DNA of 64,000 bases. Source: Cupriavidus gilardii. Lineage in GTDB: Bacteria > Pseudomonadota > Gammaproteobacteria > Burkholderiales > Burkholderiaceae. Shown piece by piece: positions 39,073 through 47,258 of this stretch (position 1 is the first letter of the stretch; each line of letters opens with the position of its first letter). Under the pieces are notes generated by a model, which had not been told where the DNA came from, did not search any database, and saw only the letters and a program-made list of their open reading frames with translations. Both the position numbers and the translations under genes were made by a program. The stretch is taken from positions 1 through 64,000 of the forward strand of contig NZ_JABTYE010000001.1 of NCBI RefSeq assembly GCF_013314895.1. The letters run 5' to 3'.

Positions 39073-39968
39073 GCCCGATCCTCCGCCGACGACGCGGCAT
39101 GGCCGGGTTGACCGCCTGCCTTGTTATTGGCCTTTTCGTCGACCTGGTTGGCCACCGTCTCACGCGGCCGGCGACGTTCGATGCCGCGCAGCGTGGCGCG
39201 GGCCGCCAGCTGGTCGCTGGCCATGCCGGCCGCGATCGCGCCCACCACCGCGACCACCAGCCCCAGCCGGTAAGGCAGATCGAAAAAGAACAGCGCCAGC
39301 ACGGCCGACACCGCGACCGCCATCAGCGTCGAGCGCGAATTGATGGTCGACACCATCACCGGGATCAGCGCCAGCGTGCCGGCCAGCGCCAGTCCCCAGC
39401 TGTCGGGGAACAGGCTGGCCAGCAGGATGCCGGCCAGCGACGAGACCTGCCACATCACGAAGTTGATCAGCGCCATGCCCCAGAAGTAGCCTTCCTTGCC
39501 GGCCTCGTACCCCGGCGCCTGGTAGCGCTGCATGAAGAAGACGAAATGCAGGTCGCCGTTGAACGACCCCAGCAGGGTCCGCCGCCACAGCGGCAGATAG
39601 CTGAAATGCGGCTGCAGCGCGGCGCTGAAGATCACGAAGCGCAGATTGACCACGGCGGCGGTCAGCCAGATCGTCCACAGCGGCATGCCGGCGGCGAACA
39701 GCGGCAGCACCGCCAGCTGGGCCGAGCCGGCATAGACCAGCAGGCTCATGCCGATCGCCTCGGGCACCGTCATCACGGACTTGCTCATCGCCACGCCGGT
39801 CACCAGCCCCCACGAAAACGTGGCCGGCAGCGAGGGCGCGAAACGGCGCGCGCCGGCCAGGAAGCCGCTGCGCTCGGCAGGTGGAAAGCGGGTCCAGAAA
39901 CGGTGCAGGACGCCTTGCGTGGCACGATGCCAAAGGCGCAGCCAGGCCGGTGGCCGAGGGGAAGTCAT
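39069..39968 (-). CDS. azlC: Branched-chain amino acid exporter large subunit AzlC
   Basis: The 299-residue protein contains the AzlC domain from about residue 30: SLPATFSWGLVTGVAMSKSVMTVPEAIGMSLLVYAGSAQLAVLPL, the conserved YAGSAQ motif, then AAVVNLRFVIFSAAL and several further helices. The C-terminal 40 residues are a hydrophilic tail (RRRPRETVANQVDEKANN). It forms a two-gene operon with azlD. The 178-bp gap upstream, toward the AraC gene, shows nothing I can assign. Confidence 0.9.
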   Translation of the reverse strand: MTSPRPPAWLRLWHRATQGVLHRFWTRFPPAERSGFLAGARRFAPSLPATFSWGLVTGVAMSKSVMTVPEAIGMSLLVYAGSAQLAVLPLFAAGMPLWTIWLTAAVVNLRFVIFSAALQPHFSYLPLWRRTLLGSFNGDLHFVFFMQRYQAPGYEAGKEGYFWGMALINFVMWQVSSLAGILLASLFPDSWGLALAGTLALIPVMVSTINSRSTLMAVAVSAVLALFFFDLPYRLGLVVAVVGAIAAGMASDQLAARATLRGIERRRPRETVANQVDEKANNKAGGQPGHAASSAEDRA

Positions 39969-40146
39969 GGAGCGGACGCGGTGAGGATTCCGGCCGATCG
40001 CGCGACGGCGATCACTGCGCCGCGCCGGCATCGCCGGATACCCCGCCGCGGGCGCGGCGGGCAAGGCGCCATTATAGGGCCTGACGCGGTTTGGGTAAGT
40101 GGCTGCTTAAATCCCGGAGCGCACGGCGAATGCGCCCCTGGGCAGG

Positions 40147-41046
40147 TTATTCGGCGCTCGCAACCTGCAGCGCGCCGCGCATAGCCTCGGCGTCTTTCGC
40201 CGGCGGCACACCGAACATGCGCCGGTATTCCCGCGTGAACTGCGGCACGCTTTCGTAGCCGACGGCGAAGGCTGCGCTGCTGGCGGTGGCGCCGTCGGCC
40301 AGCATCAGACGGCGCGCCTCGAGCAGCCGCAGCTGCTTCTGGAATTGCAGCGGCGACAGCGACGTGACGGCGCGAAAGTGCTGGTAGAACGAAGACGCGC
40401 TCATGCCGGCCGCCGCGGCGAGCCGCTCCATCGGCAGAGGGTTCATGAACTCCTCGCGCAGCACCGCCACGGCGCGCGCCACGCGTCGCGCATTGCCTTC
40501 GGGCCATCCCAGTTCGCGGATGGCGGCGCCATGCCGACCGGCCAGCAGCCAGTAATGCAGCTCCCTGACGCGCTGCGCGTGCAGCACCGGGACCGCTTCG
40601 GGCCGTTCCAGCAATCGGATCAGCCGCAGCGCCGCATCGGCGACCTCGGCGTCGGTCGGCTCGTACCGCACCGCCACGCCGTCGGGCGCCGGCAGCGACT
40701 GCATCTGCATGGCCAGATCGGCGATCACGGCCGGCTCGAGATCCAGCACCAGCGACAGGTACGGCGCCTCGGGGCTGGCGCGGGTGACCTGGCTGACCGT
40801 CGGCACGTCGGCGGTAATCAGCATCGAGTCGCCCGCCTCGAACGTGAAGGTCTGCGCGCCCATGGTGACCCGCTTGCTGCCTTGCAGGACCAGGCAGACC
40901 AGCGGCCGCGCGATGGCATGGACCAGTCCGCTCGGCGAAGTCGCCCGGATCGTGGTCAGGCCGGGCACGGGCGTTTGGGCAAGGCCGTCGGGATCCGCGC
41001 AGGTATCCGTGTACCGGCGGACGGCTTCAAGCAGGTCAGCGTTCAT
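40147..41046 (-). CDS. AraC-family transcriptional regulator
   Basis: The 299-residue regulator has an N-terminal cupin-like domain of the AraC_N type (SGLVHAIARPLVCLVLQGSKRVTMGAQTFTFEAGDSMLITADVPT) and two C-terminal helix-turn-helix motifs (MERLAAAAGMSASSFYQHFRAVTSLSPLQFQKQLRLLEARRLML and FAVGYESVPQFTREYRRMFG). ATG at 41046 was chosen since the upstream 19 codons are outside the domain. It is divergent from a short-chain dehydrogenase, a very common pairing in which the AraC protein controls the SDR. Confidence 0.88.
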   Translation of the reverse strand: MNADLLEAVRRYTDTCADPDGLAQTPVPGLTTIRATSPSGLVHAIARPLVCLVLQGSKRVTMGAQTFTFEAGDSMLITADVPTVSQVTRASPEAPYLSLVLDLEPAVIADLAMQMQSLPAPDGVAVRYEPTDAEVADAALRLIRLLERPEAVPVLHAQRVRELHYWLLAGRHGAAIRELGWPEGNARRVARAVAVLREEFMNPLPMERLAAAAGMSASSFYQHFRAVTSLSPLQFQKQLRLLEARRLMLADGATASSAAFAVGYESVPQFTREYRRMFGVPPAKDAEAMRGALQVASAE

Positions 41047-41150
41047 GCACGCAGCATAGCGTTCGTCTGGCGCCAACGCGAACCGGCTCGGAGATTCAGG
41101 CAAGAAACCGGGAGAAATTGACTAAGACTATCGCGATTTCAACTCCAATA

Positions 41151-41173
41151 ATTCGGATTACCGACAACCGAAT
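41151..41173. promoter_or_regulatory. Inverted repeat in the AraC/SDR control region
   Basis: ATTCGG (41151-41156) and CCGAAT (41168-41173) are perfect complements separated by 11 bp, two bases before the SDR ribosome binding site. The 141-bp divergent gap also has TTGACT at 41118. It is a candidate regulator site. Confidence 0.4.
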
Positions 41174-41187
41174 CAAGGAGTTTGACC

Positions 41188-41943
41188 ATGAGCAAGATCG
41201 CCATCGTCACCGGTGCCAGCCGCGGACTGGGCCGGGCCACTGCCATCGCCATCGCCCGCAACGGCGGAGACGTCGTCGTGACCTACCAGCGCCGTGCCGA
41301 CGAGGCCAACGCCGTCGTCGCCGAGATCGAGGCCCTGGGCCGCAAGGGCTGTGCGCTGCAGCTCGACACCGGCGATACCGGCGGCTTTGCGCGGTTTGCG
41401 CAAGCCCTGCGCGCCGCCCTGCGGCAGACCTGGCAGCGCGACACGTTCGACCATCTGGTCAACAACGCCGGCCACGGCGACTATGCGTTGATCGGCGACA
41501 CCACCGAAGCGCAGTTCGACGCCCTGGTGAACGTGCATTTCAAGGGGGTCTTTTTCCTGACTCAGGCGCTGCTGCCGCTGATGGCCGACGGCGGGCGCAT
41601 CGTCAACCTGTCCAGCGGGCTGACTCGCGTTTCGTTCCCCGGCTATGCGGCGTACGCCGCGGTCAAGGGCGCCGTGGAAGTGCTCACGCGGTATATGGCA
41701 AAGGAACTGGGGGCACGCGGCATCGCGGTCAATACCGTGGCGCCGGGCGCGATCGAAACCGACTTCGGCGGCGGCGCGGTCCGCGACAATCCCGAGATCA
41801 ACAAGCTGTTCGCCGAAATGACCGCGCTGGGCCGCGCCGGCGTGCCAGACGATATCGGCCCGATGATCGCCGGCCTGCTGTCCGAGAGCCATCGCTGGGT
41901 CAACGCCCAGCGGATCGAGGTGTCGGGAGGCCAGGGAATCTGA
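41188..41943 (+). CDS. Short-chain dehydrogenase/reductase
   Basis: The 251-residue NAD(P)-dependent oxidoreductase has the cofactor motif TGASRGLGRATAIA, NNAGHG, the catalytic Ser in VNLSSGLTRVSFPGYAAYAAVKGAVE, and the TGxxxGxG and NxAPGAIETDF patterns of classical SDRs. In the usual YxxxK position the sequence reads YAAVK, so the catalytic Tyr and Lys are present. Substrate unknown. AAGGAG lies 7 nt before the ATG. The divergent AraC gene is the likely regulator. Confidence 0.92.
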   Translation: MSKIAIVTGASRGLGRATAIAIARNGGDVVVTYQRRADEANAVVAEIEALGRKGCALQLDTGDTGGFARFAQALRAALRQTWQRDTFDHLVNNAGHGDYALIGDTTEAQFDALVNVHFKGVFFLTQALLPLMADGGRIVNLSSGLTRVSFPGYAAYAAVKGAVEVLTRYMAKELGARGIAVNTVAPGAIETDFGGGAVRDNPEINKLFAEMTALGRAGVPDDIGPMIAGLLSESHRWVNAQRIEVSGGQGI

Positions 41944-41961
41944 GGCGGGCAGCCTTTGGCA

Positions 41962-42381
41962 TCATGCGCGCTCGCCGGCCATTCCTTGCGCAAGCAGGCG
42001 AAAACCCGGCGTGCGCGCTGCGGCGGCATCAAACGTTGCGACCCAATCGCACGCTGCGGCGTGACACGTTCGTTCGATCAAGCAATCTGCAAAGTCGGCC
42101 GTGGATGTCCCATACGATTGCAGCGCCTTGCGGACCGTGTCGGCCGATTCGACTACGAGTTCGCGGGATTCCAACAAGCCTTGAACGATGTCGGCAATCC
42201 CGCTTCGCTTGACCCCGAAACGCCGCGTCATCACCCACACGAGCTCGACGAGCGCGACCATGGACACGTAGCCGCGCCGCTCCGGGCTGAGGCCCTCCAG
42301 CAAGGCACTGGCGATGGGAGACTGCAGTGGATCGTCCTGCGCGAAGTACCGGACCAGGACGTTGGTATCAATTCCGATCAC
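41962..42381 (-). CDS. PIN-domain toxin (VapC-like)
   Basis: The 139-residue protein is a putative RNase toxin. PIN acidic residues are visible: Asp in MIGIDTNVLVRY, Glu in VALVELVWVM, Asp in STADFADCLIER and Asp in WVATFDAAAA. VapC proteins cleave tRNA or rRNA when freed from antitoxin. It overlaps the upstream antitoxin gene by 14 bp. Convergent with the SDR, 18 bp apart. Confidence 0.88.
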   Translation of the reverse strand: MIGIDTNVLVRYFAQDDPLQSPIASALLEGLSPERRGYVSMVALVELVWVMTRRFGVKRSGIADIVQGLLESRELVVESADTVRKALQSYGTSTADFADCLIERTCHAAACDWVATFDAAAARTPGFRLLAQGMAGERA

Positions 42382-42622
42382 CGGCCGACGCTCCCTGTTC
42401 CGCGATTGCCGCGTTCATGTCGTCGACCGAAACGGGTTTGTCCGGTTTGGGCACGACGCCCTTCAGCCGCTTGACCGACTGATGGGCGGGAATTACCTCG
42501 TAGTTGCCTGTGGTTTCGTTCATTACAAACTCCACGCGATCGCCAGCGGACAAACCCAACCTGTCCCGAACCTCAGCAGGAAGGGTGACTTGCCCCCTCG
42601 AAGTCATCGTGACCGATGTCAT
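42368..42622 (-). CDS. AbrB/MazE-type antitoxin
   Basis: The 84-residue protein begins with a SpoVT/AbrB swapped-hairpin DNA-binding domain (TMTSRGQVTLPAEVRDRLGL then GDRVEFV) and has a C-terminal tail (VDDMNAAIAEQGA) that would bind the toxin. It probably neutralises the PIN protein and represses the operon. Antitoxin precedes toxin with 14-bp overlap, the classic layout. Confidence 0.88.
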   Translation of the reverse strand: MTSVTMTSRGQVTLPAEVRDRLGLSAGDRVEFVMNETTGNYEVIPAHQSVKRLKGVVPKPDKPVSVDDMNAAIAEQGASAGDRN

Positions 42623-42791
42623 CTGCTTACCTCCTGTCGATCCGTTACCAACATTGGCATTGAACGCCAGTGGACCGCGGGCAGCAAGCGGGCGATTGTG
42701 GAGCCGGAATTGCCGTCCGGGCTTTCAGAAAAAACGGGGCTCCTCAGGAAACTGGCCCCGGCACAGGCGCCGCGGCCCGAAGTCCTAATCA

Positions 42792-43814
42792 TCAATCGAT
42801 CGACGCGCCCACCGTCTTGACGACGTTCGCCCACTTCTGGCGGTCGGCCTTCACCGTGGCGCGGAACTGATCGACCGTTTCGATGCGCGGCGTGTTGCCG
42901 GCTTCGACCAGCTTCTGGCGCACCGCCGGGGTTTCCAGCGCGACTCGCACCGCGTCGTTGACCTTGCGGGCGATCTGCGGGTCCAGGCCCTTGGGACCGA
43001 AGAAGCCGAACCAGATCGTGCTGTTGTAGTTCGGCACGCCGCTCTCGGCGATGGTCGGCACATCGGGGATCACCGGCACGCGCTTGGCGGTGGTCACGCC
43101 GAGCAGCCGCACCTTGCCGGCGCGGTATTGCGGCAGCACGCTCTGGACCTGGTTGAAGATGCAGCAGACCTCGCCCTTGAGCACGGCCTGCAGCGCGTCC
43201 GGGCCGCCCTTGTACGGCACGTGGACCATGTCGAGGCCGGCGCGCGCGTTGAATTCGGCGAAGGCCAGATGGGTGCCGGTGCCGTTGCCGGTCGAGGCGA
43301 AGTTGTACTTGCCGGGGTTGGCCTTGACCTTCTCGATGAATTCCTTGACCGACTTGACGTCGAGCACGGCCGGGTTGACGGTCAGCACGTTCGAGACCTC
43401 GACCAGCGGCGCGATCGGCGTGAAGTCGGCTTCGGCGTCGAACGGCAGGTTCTTGTACAGCGCCGGGTTGATGCCGTGCGTGGCGGCGGTGCCCAGCAGC
43501 AGCGTATAGCCGTCCGGCCTGGCGTGGGCGACCACTTCGGAGGCGACGTTGCCGCCGGCGCCCGGCCGGTAGTCGTAGAGGATGGTGGTCTTCAGCGACT
43601 TCTGCAGCGAGTCCTGCAGCGTGCGGCCGACCATGTCGACGCCCGAGCCGGCGGTAAAGCCCATCAGGATCGTGATCGGCTTGTTGTCGGGCCAGTTGTT
43701 CGGGCCCTGCGCGTGCGCGGACGGTGCCAGCGACAGGCAGGCGAGGCTGCCGAGGGTGGCCAGAGTGGCGGCGAGGCGGCGGGTCACGAGGCGGCGGGTC
43801 GAGGTGCGTGTCAT
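42792..43814 (-). CDS. Bug-family (TTT-type) periplasmic solute-binding protein
   Basis: The 340-residue protein has an Arg-rich signal peptide (TRRLAATLATLGSLACLSLAPSAHA) and Bug motifs: NKPITILMGFTAGSGVDMVGRTL, YDYRPGAGGNVASEVVAHARPDGYTLLLG, VPYKGGPDALQAVLKGEV and PDVPTIAESGVPNYN. It shares family but not close identity with the Bug gene at 752. No tctAB genes adjoin. It is divergent from ilvE; three 11-bp repeats lie in its upstream region. The ligand cannot be deduced. Confidence 0.9.
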   Translation of the reverse strand: MTRTSTRRLVTRRLAATLATLGSLACLSLAPSAHAQGPNNWPDNKPITILMGFTAGSGVDMVGRTLQDSLQKSLKTTILYDYRPGAGGNVASEVVAHARPDGYTLLLGTAATHGINPALYKNLPFDAEADFTPIAPLVEVSNVLTVNPAVLDVKSVKEFIEKVKANPGKYNFASTGNGTGTHLAFAEFNARAGLDMVHVPYKGGPDALQAVLKGEVCCIFNQVQSVLPQYRAGKVRLLGVTTAKRVPVIPDVPTIAESGVPNYNSTIWFGFFGPKGLDPQIARKVNDAVRVALETPAVRQKLVEAGNTPRIETVDQFRATVKADRQKWANVVKTVGASID

Positions 43815-44153
43815 GGCGGCGAAATCGGAAAACCAGGAATCGAAAGGCGGAACAAGGCTCGAACAAAGCCCGAACAAAGCCGAATAACGGCTCGGCCGGC
43901 GCGGCCCGCTGCCTGGCGTGCGCGGCGGGATCGGTTTGCAAAGCAAGTACGATACCAACGAACCGCCACTTTCCAAACGATTGAGTTCGCTTGAGCGTAT
44001 GCCATGCCGATATAAGCGCGCCCGGCCAGGGGACGAATCGCCCCAATCGTCGGTCCGGCGCCGTCCCGGCGCCACCTCGCCGCGTTGGCACGGGGTGTGC
44101 CGGGGCTTACAATGTCGCCTTTGCACCTTTTTGACGTTTTGCGGGAGACGAAC
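43815..44153. promoter_or_regulatory. Divergent region between the Bug gene and ilvE
   Basis: This 339-bp gap carries three 11-bp repeats near the Bug start (43850-43881) and a ribosome binding site GGGAG just before ilvE. An AT-richer segment at 44120-44140 (CACCTTTTTGACGTTTTGC) may belong to the ilvE promoter, but no -35/-10 pair is convincing. Confidence 0.4.
43850..43881. repeat. Three 11-bp direct repeats upstream of the Bug gene
   Basis: GAACAAGGCTC, GAACAAAGCCC and GAACAAAGCC follow without gaps. An 11-bp period puts each copy on nearly the same helix face, so this could be a regulator-binding array as well as a slippage repeat. Confidence 0.75.
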
Positions 44154-45074
44154 ATGTCGATGGCCGATCGTGACGGAAAGATCTGGATGGATGGCAAGTT
44201 GATCGATTGGCGCGACGCCAAGATCCACGTGCTGACCCATACCCTGCACTACGGCATGGGCGTGTTCGAGGGCGTGCGCGCCTACAAGACGCCCGCCGGC
44301 ACCGCAATCTTCCGGCTCAAGGAGCACACCCGCCGCCTGTTCAACTCGGCCAAGATCTTCCAGATGGAGATCCCGTTCGACCAGGCGACCCTGGAAGCGG
44401 CGCAGCGCGAGGTGGTCAAGGCCAATCAGCTCGAATCCTGCTATATCCGTCCGCTGGTCTGGATCGGCTCGGAAAAGCTCGGCGTCTCCGCGCGGGGCAA
44501 CACCATCCACGTGGCGATTGCCGCCTGGCCCTGGGGCGCCTATCTGGGCGAGGAAGGCATGGAGCGCGGCATCCGCGTCAAGACGTCGTCGTTCACCCGC
44601 CATCACGTCAACGTGTCGCTGGTGCGCGCCAAGGCCAGCGGCTATTACATCAACTCGATCCTGGCCAACCAGGAGGCGACCAGCCTGGGCTACGACGAGG
44701 CGCTGCTGCTCGATACCGAGGGCTATGTCAGCGAAGGCTCCGGCGAAAACGTCTTCGTGGTCCGCAACGGCGTGATCTACACCCCGGATCTGGCCTCCTG
44801 CCTGGACGGCATCACGCGCGACGCGACGCTGACGATTGCGCGCGACCTGGGCATCGAAGTCCGCGAGAAGCGCATCACCCGCGACGAGGTCTATTGCGCC
44901 GACGAAGCATTCTTCACCGGCACCGCGGCCGAAGTCACGCCGATCCGCGAACTCGACGACCGCGTGATCGGCGAAGGCCGCCGCGGCCCGATCACCAAGC
45001 AGATCCAGGACGCCTTCTTCGCCGCCGTCGGCGGCACCAACGAGAAATACCAGCACTGGCTGACCCTGGTCTGA
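44154..45074 (+). CDS. ilvE: Branched-chain amino acid aminotransferase IlvE
   Basis: This PLP enzyme transfers amino groups between glutamate and branched-chain keto acids, the last step of Ile/Leu/Val synthesis. The 306-residue class IV aminotransferase shows HTLHYGMGVFEGVRAYKT, YIRPLVWIGSEKLGV, the PLP lysine Lys160 in RAKASGYYINSIL, and EGYVSEGSGENVFVVRNG. GGGAG precedes the ATG; a second Met lies two codons later. It is followed by a small zinc-finger gene, an association common in Burkholderiales. Confidence 0.94.
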   Translation: MSMADRDGKIWMDGKLIDWRDAKIHVLTHTLHYGMGVFEGVRAYKTPAGTAIFRLKEHTRRLFNSAKIFQMEIPFDQATLEAAQREVVKANQLESCYIRPLVWIGSEKLGVSARGNTIHVAIAAWPWGAYLGEEGMERGIRVKTSSFTRHHVNVSLVRAKASGYYINSILANQEATSLGYDEALLLDTEGYVSEGSGENVFVVRNGVIYTPDLASCLDGITRDATLTIARDLGIEVREKRITRDEVYCADEAFFTGTAAEVTPIRELDDRVIGEGRRGPITKQIQDAFFAAVGGTNEKYQHWLTLV

Positions 45075-45163
45075 TGCCGGCGGCCCGGCCGCCATCAGCG
45101 CCGGGCCTGCCGCCGCACCACCAGCCAGAACTCCCCTTCTGACAAGACTGACCCCGCAACACC

Positions 45164-45358
45164 ATGACGCAAACCGCAAACGTCGTCGAAATCGGCGCCG
45201 AAGACCTTCCGCTGCACTGCCCCACGCCCAATACGCCGACCTGGAATTACCATCCGCGCGTGTTCCTCGACGTGGCGGACACCGGCATGGCCAAGTGCCC
45301 GTACTGCGGCACCGTCTACCAGCTCAAGCCGGGCACCGTGCTGAAGGGCCACCACTGA
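45164..45358 (+). CDS. Zinc-finger CHCC-domain protein
   Basis: The 64-residue protein has the zf-CHCC pattern: Cys19, His30 in WNYHPRVFLD and Cys45/Cys48 in MAKCPYCGTVYQL. The family is related to mitochondrial complex I subunit NDUFS6 and presumably binds zinc; its bacterial role is unknown. It sits 89 bp after ilvE and before waaF. The 195-bp gap that follows shows nothing assignable. Confidence 0.88.
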   Translation: MTQTANVVEIGAEDLPLHCPTPNTPTWNYHPRVFLDVADTGMAKCPYCGTVYQLKPGTVLKGHH

Positions 45359-45554
45359 TCGCCCGCTCGACCGTTCCCGGGCGCGGCCACCCAGGCGTGG
45401 CCGCGCATGCGCCGAAACCAGCGCCAACCCGATTGCCGGCCCGGACTGCGGTACCGGCCGGGTCCGCTTCGCACTCCGGCGCCGAACGCCCCGTTTCGCT
45501 CTCGCCGCTCTGCCGCCTGCGCCGTCCTCGGGGCGGCACGGCGGCGCCTTGCCT

Positions 45555-46577
45555 ATGAACAAAGCCCTCGTCATCGCGCCCAACTGGATCGGCGACGCCC
45601 TGATGGCGCAGCCGCTGTTCGCGCTGCTCAAGCAACGCCATCCGCGCCTGACCATCGATGCGCTCGCGCCGAAATGGGTCGCGCCCGTGCTGGCGCGCAT
45701 GCCGGAGATCGCCCGCGTGTTTCCGAGCGACCTGGCGCACGGCAAGCTGCAGCTGTCCGCCCGGCTGATGTTTGCCCAGCAGTTGAAGAACGAAGGCTAC
45801 GACGTCGCGTACGTACTGCCGAACTCGCTGAAATCCGCGCTGATCCCGTGGCTGGCCGGCATTCCGCTGCGGGTCGGCTATCGCGGCGAGGCGCGCTTCG
45901 GGCTGCTCAACATCCGCCACGCCAATCCGCCGAAGGACAAGCGTCCGCCGATGGTCGAGCACTATGCGCGGCTGGCGCTCAAACCCGGCGCACGGCTGCC
46001 CGAGGCCCTGCCCGAGCCGCGGCTGCGCGTCGATCCGGCTCGTGTGGTCAAGACCGCGGAGCGCTTCGACATCGCGCCGCAGACCCGGCTGATCGCCTTC
46101 TGCCCCGGCGCGGAATACGGTCCGGCCAAGCGCTGGCCCGCGGCGCATTTTGCCGAGCTGGCGCAGATGCTGCGCCGCTCGTATCCGTACGCGCAGATCG
46201 TGACGCTTGGCTCGGCCAAGGACGGCGAGATCGCCGCCGAGATCTGCGCCGGCGCGCCGTTCGTGCGCAATCTGTGCGGCCAGACCTCGCTGGACGACGC
46301 GGTCGACCTGCTGGCGCTGGCCGAGGCGGCAGTCTGCAACGACTCCGGGCTGATGCATGTGACCGCCGCGCTGAACCGGCCGCAGGTCGCGGTGTTCGGC
46401 TCCAGCGATCCTCGCCATACGCCCCCGCTGTCACAGGCAGCGAGTATCATGTGGCTCCAGCTCGAGTGCAGCCCCTGTTTCCAGCGCGAATGCCCGCTCG
46501 GCCATCTGCGCTGCCTGCGGGAGATCGAGCCGGAAATGGTGTTCGTGGAGCTGCGCAAGCTGCTGCACCGGCCCTGA
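45555..46577 (+). CDS. waaF: ADP-heptose:LPS heptosyltransferase II
   Basis: WaaF adds the second heptose to the LPS inner core at the cytoplasmic face of the inner membrane. The 340-residue GT9 protein begins MNKALVIAPNWIGDALMAQPLF and has FCPGAEYGPAKRWPAAHFAEL and the C-terminal donor site VCNDSGLMHVTAALNRPQVAVFGSSDPRHTPP, followed by CSPCFQRECPLGHLRCL. Length is as expected. ATG at 45555 is the first codon of the conserved N-terminus. Confidence 0.94.
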   Translation: MNKALVIAPNWIGDALMAQPLFALLKQRHPRLTIDALAPKWVAPVLARMPEIARVFPSDLAHGKLQLSARLMFAQQLKNEGYDVAYVLPNSLKSALIPWLAGIPLRVGYRGEARFGLLNIRHANPPKDKRPPMVEHYARLALKPGARLPEALPEPRLRVDPARVVKTAERFDIAPQTRLIAFCPGAEYGPAKRWPAAHFAELAQMLRRSYPYAQIVTLGSAKDGEIAAEICAGAPFVRNLCGQTSLDDAVDLLALAEAAVCNDSGLMHVTAALNRPQVAVFGSSDPRHTPPLSQAASIMWLQLECSPCFQRECPLGHLRCLREIEPEMVFVELRKLLHRP

Positions 46578-46578
46578 T

Positions 46579-46594
46579 TGAATAGCTGAATAGC
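46579..46594. repeat. 8-bp tandem repeat after waaF
   Basis: Two perfect copies of TGAATAGC directly follow the waaF stop, then degenerate copies (GAGCAGCC, AAGTAGCT) to about 46615. It resembles in size the repeat between purE and purK. Confidence 0.7.
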
Positions 46595-46767
46595 TGAGCA
46601 GCCAAGTAGCTGAACAGTCTGCGCCGACCCGGCGCCGCCCGGTGCGCCCGGCGCGCCGTTGATTGACCCGCGATGGCCGTCCCCGCAGAGACCGACCGAC
46701 ACCGGCACCTGGGACGGCTTCGATTCATGGCCCGGCCTGCCGGCGGGGCCCACCGACCGATCCCGCC

Positions 46768-47208
46768 ATGCCTCGCTTCGCCCGCCTGTTCGATTCCGCC
46801 GAAGACATCCTGGAAGCCTTTCGCGAGGCATTGAAGCTGCGCGATGCGGAAGGCGCGCTGAAGCTGTGGCTGGACGAGGATTCGATTACCTGCGTGATGC
46901 CCGACGGCCAGCGGCTGATCGGCCACGATCATTTGCGCCAGGCCTTTCTGCAACTGCTGGACCGCCAGCCGGTGCTGATCGACGTGCTGGAAAGCAGCAG
47001 CCACGCGACGCTGGGCGTATCGATCTTCGACGTGACCGAGGCGCTGCGCTTTGCGGCCGACCGCGTCGAGGCCGACCTGTACGTGCACACCACCTACGTG
47101 CTGATGCAGAACCACGAAGGCTGGCGCCTCGCGCATATCCATTGCAGCCCGGCCAACGCCGCGCAGGTTGCGATCTCGACCGCAACGGCCAAGCAGGCGC
47201 TGCACTGA
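46768..47208 (+). CDS. NTF2-like (SnoaL/ketosteroid-isomerase fold) protein
   Basis: The 146-residue protein has the NTF2-like layout: an N-terminal helix (DSAEDILEAFREALKLRDAEGALKLWLDEDSITCVMPDGQRLIG), then strands and a C-terminal WRLAHIHCSP, in which a His-rich strand lines the cone cavity. Such proteins may be enzymes or ligand binders, and no catalytic residues are assigned. ATG at 46768 gives the complete domain. It is followed 50 bp later by the YheT-type hydrolase and may be co-transcribed. Confidence 0.78.
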   Translation: MPRFARLFDSAEDILEAFREALKLRDAEGALKLWLDEDSITCVMPDGQRLIGHDHLRQAFLQLLDRQPVLIDVLESSSHATLGVSIFDVTEALRFAADRVEADLYVHTTYVLMQNHEGWRLAHIHCSPANAAQVAISTATAKQALH

Positions 47209-47258
47209 ACGGACTGCCACCGATCGGGAAAGCGCCCGGCATCGAACCGCCCGCCGAC

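Noticed and set aside
43811..44221. Several short frames in the Bug-ilvE gap and across the ilvE start
   Set aside because: They lack ribosome binding sites and domains and overlap the certain ilvE start or are mutually antisense.
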